Shown here: positions 63,523 to 64,000 of the stretch, piece after piece
How positions within the stretch are numbered: position 1 is the stretch's first letter
Layout: every line of letters begins with the position of its first letter
Assembly (NCBI RefSeq): GCF_030505195.1
Contig: NZ_CP129672.1
Span: forward strand, 310,001 to 374,000
Length of the DNA: 64,000 nucleotides
Direction of reading: 5' to 3'
From: Comamonas testosteroni
GTDB taxonomy: Bacteria; Pseudomonadota; Gammaproteobacteria; Burkholderiales; Burkholderiaceae_C
Notes under the pieces: generated by a model
Databases searched by the model: none
What the model was told of the DNA's origin: nothing
What the model saw: the letters and a program-made list of their open reading frames with translations, nothing else
Position numbers and translations under genes: made by a program

Positions 63523-64000
63523 ATGGACACCCAAACCATTAATGAACAACTGCTCAGCGGCGAAACCTGGTCGCAGTTCTGCGATCACCTCAAACGCTGT
63601 GGCCAGCAGATTCTGCGTCCCGAAACCCCTGCCGACCCCGCAACGCGGGCAGAAGGCTATCGCTATCTGACCCGACTGCTGCGCATCGCGCTGGAGATGC
63701 ATGTGGAGTTCGCCGACCCGGCGTTTCCCAGCTTCTTCAAGACCTCGCACGAAACCGCCAAGATTGGCGCAGATAACCCGGACAACATCTACGAATACTC
63801 GCGCCTCAACGGCTCCATGAAATACCGTATTCATGGCAACCGAGGCACGGTTTCGTACCTGAGCTTTTGCACGCAAAAAGGCGGCTATGAAACCGATGGC
63901 CGCATGGTTGTCACAGGCTTTCTCGATGCGCCGCAGCTCAAGACCGATCAGGACGGAAATTTCGAAATCATTGTCAGCCCTGATCCGCAGCCCGGTAACT
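63523..64000 (+). CDS. Unidentified protein, N-terminal part (runs off the window)
   Basis: 159 codons are visible from MDTQTINEQLLSGETW. No signal peptide is seen. The stretches SFFKTSHETAKIGADNPDN, YEYSRLNGSMKYRIHGNRG and FCTQKGGYETDGRM resemble the start of conserved DUF1214-related proteins found near sulfotransferase genes; I am not certain. It follows cysNC after 113 bases, suggesting a use of PAPS downstream. Confidence 0.6.
   Translation, partial: MDTQTINEQLLSGETWSQFCDHLKRCGQQILRPETPADPATRAEGYRYLTRLLRIALEMHVEFADPAFPSFFKTSHETAKIGADNPDNIYEYSRLNGSMKYRIHGNRGTVSYLSFCTQKGGYETDGRMVVTGFLDAPQLKTDQDGNFEIIVSPDPQPGN

Overview
The window looks like a chromosomal segment of a high-GC betaproteobacterium of the family Comamonadaceae, most likely Comamonas (C. 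testosteroni-like). Support comes from the protein families (a Bug/TctC receptor, CrgA-type LysR regulators, a CysN-CysC fusion, a DUF1329/DUF1254 pair) and from short intergenic repeats of a kind familiar in this family. No rRNA, tRNA, CRISPR array or replication origin was seen. Species assignment is inference.

Layout. 1-0.9 kb: a FecI/FecR iron signalling pair with a Fur-type box. 0.9-2.8 kb: a class A beta-lactamase divergent from an AmpR-type LysR regulator. 3-4.3 kb: a glutathione transferase and DsbB. 4.5-8.7 kb: a sulfate ABC transporter (sbp-cysT-cysW-cysA). 8.9-12.0 kb: a small hydrolase, a LysR/azoreductase pair and a small membrane protein. 12.0-18.3 kb: a leftward operon headed by a TPP riboswitch that encodes LuxE-like and LuxC-like proteins, a ThiXYZ-type ABC transporter and, beyond a 20-unit AG microsatellite, an SDR reductase. 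18.6-26.8 kb, rightward: a PqqU/YncD-type TonB receptor, then the biotin ECF transporter bioM-bioN-bioY coupled to an acyl-CoA ligase, a thiolase lacking its second catalytic Cys, and a nitroreductase. 26.8-30.5 kb: a tandem intergenic duplication, then the methionine importer (metQ, metI, metN) with an SSB-like gene inserted. 31-38.3 kb: a conserved small protein, a DUF1329/DUF1254/alkylsulfatase-like cluster, and a BigR-type sulfide module. 38.5-41.5 kb: LysR, a PyrE-like phosphoribosyltransferase and an M20 amidohydrolase.

41.5-64 kb is more accessory. It holds a decayed IS5-type transposase, polB (DNA polymerase II), an IorAB-type molybdenum hydroxylase with a divergent LysR, a TetR-controlled operon (TRAP transporter DctQMP, SCP2-type thiolase, acyl-CoA ligase), an intact ISL3 insertion sequence, a Bug receptor, and a PAPS module (cysQ divergent from cysD-cysNC). 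An IS630-like transposase reading frame runs in frame, without a stop, into cysD. The last gene runs off the end.

Two themes stand out. First, cofactor acquisition: thiamine precursor, probably PQQ, and biotin genes lie side by side, and both vitamin operons carry carboxylate-activating enzymes (LuxE/LuxC; AMP ligase plus thiolase). The riboswitch-controlled LuxE-LuxC-ThiXYZ operon is the best candidate for an undescribed system. I propose that it takes up thiamine-derived carboxylates and reduces them to the useful alcohol; this is a hypothesis. Second, sulfur: sulfate import, sulfide/persulfide handling, an alkylsulfatase-like protein and PAPS synthesis are all present in one 64-kb stretch.
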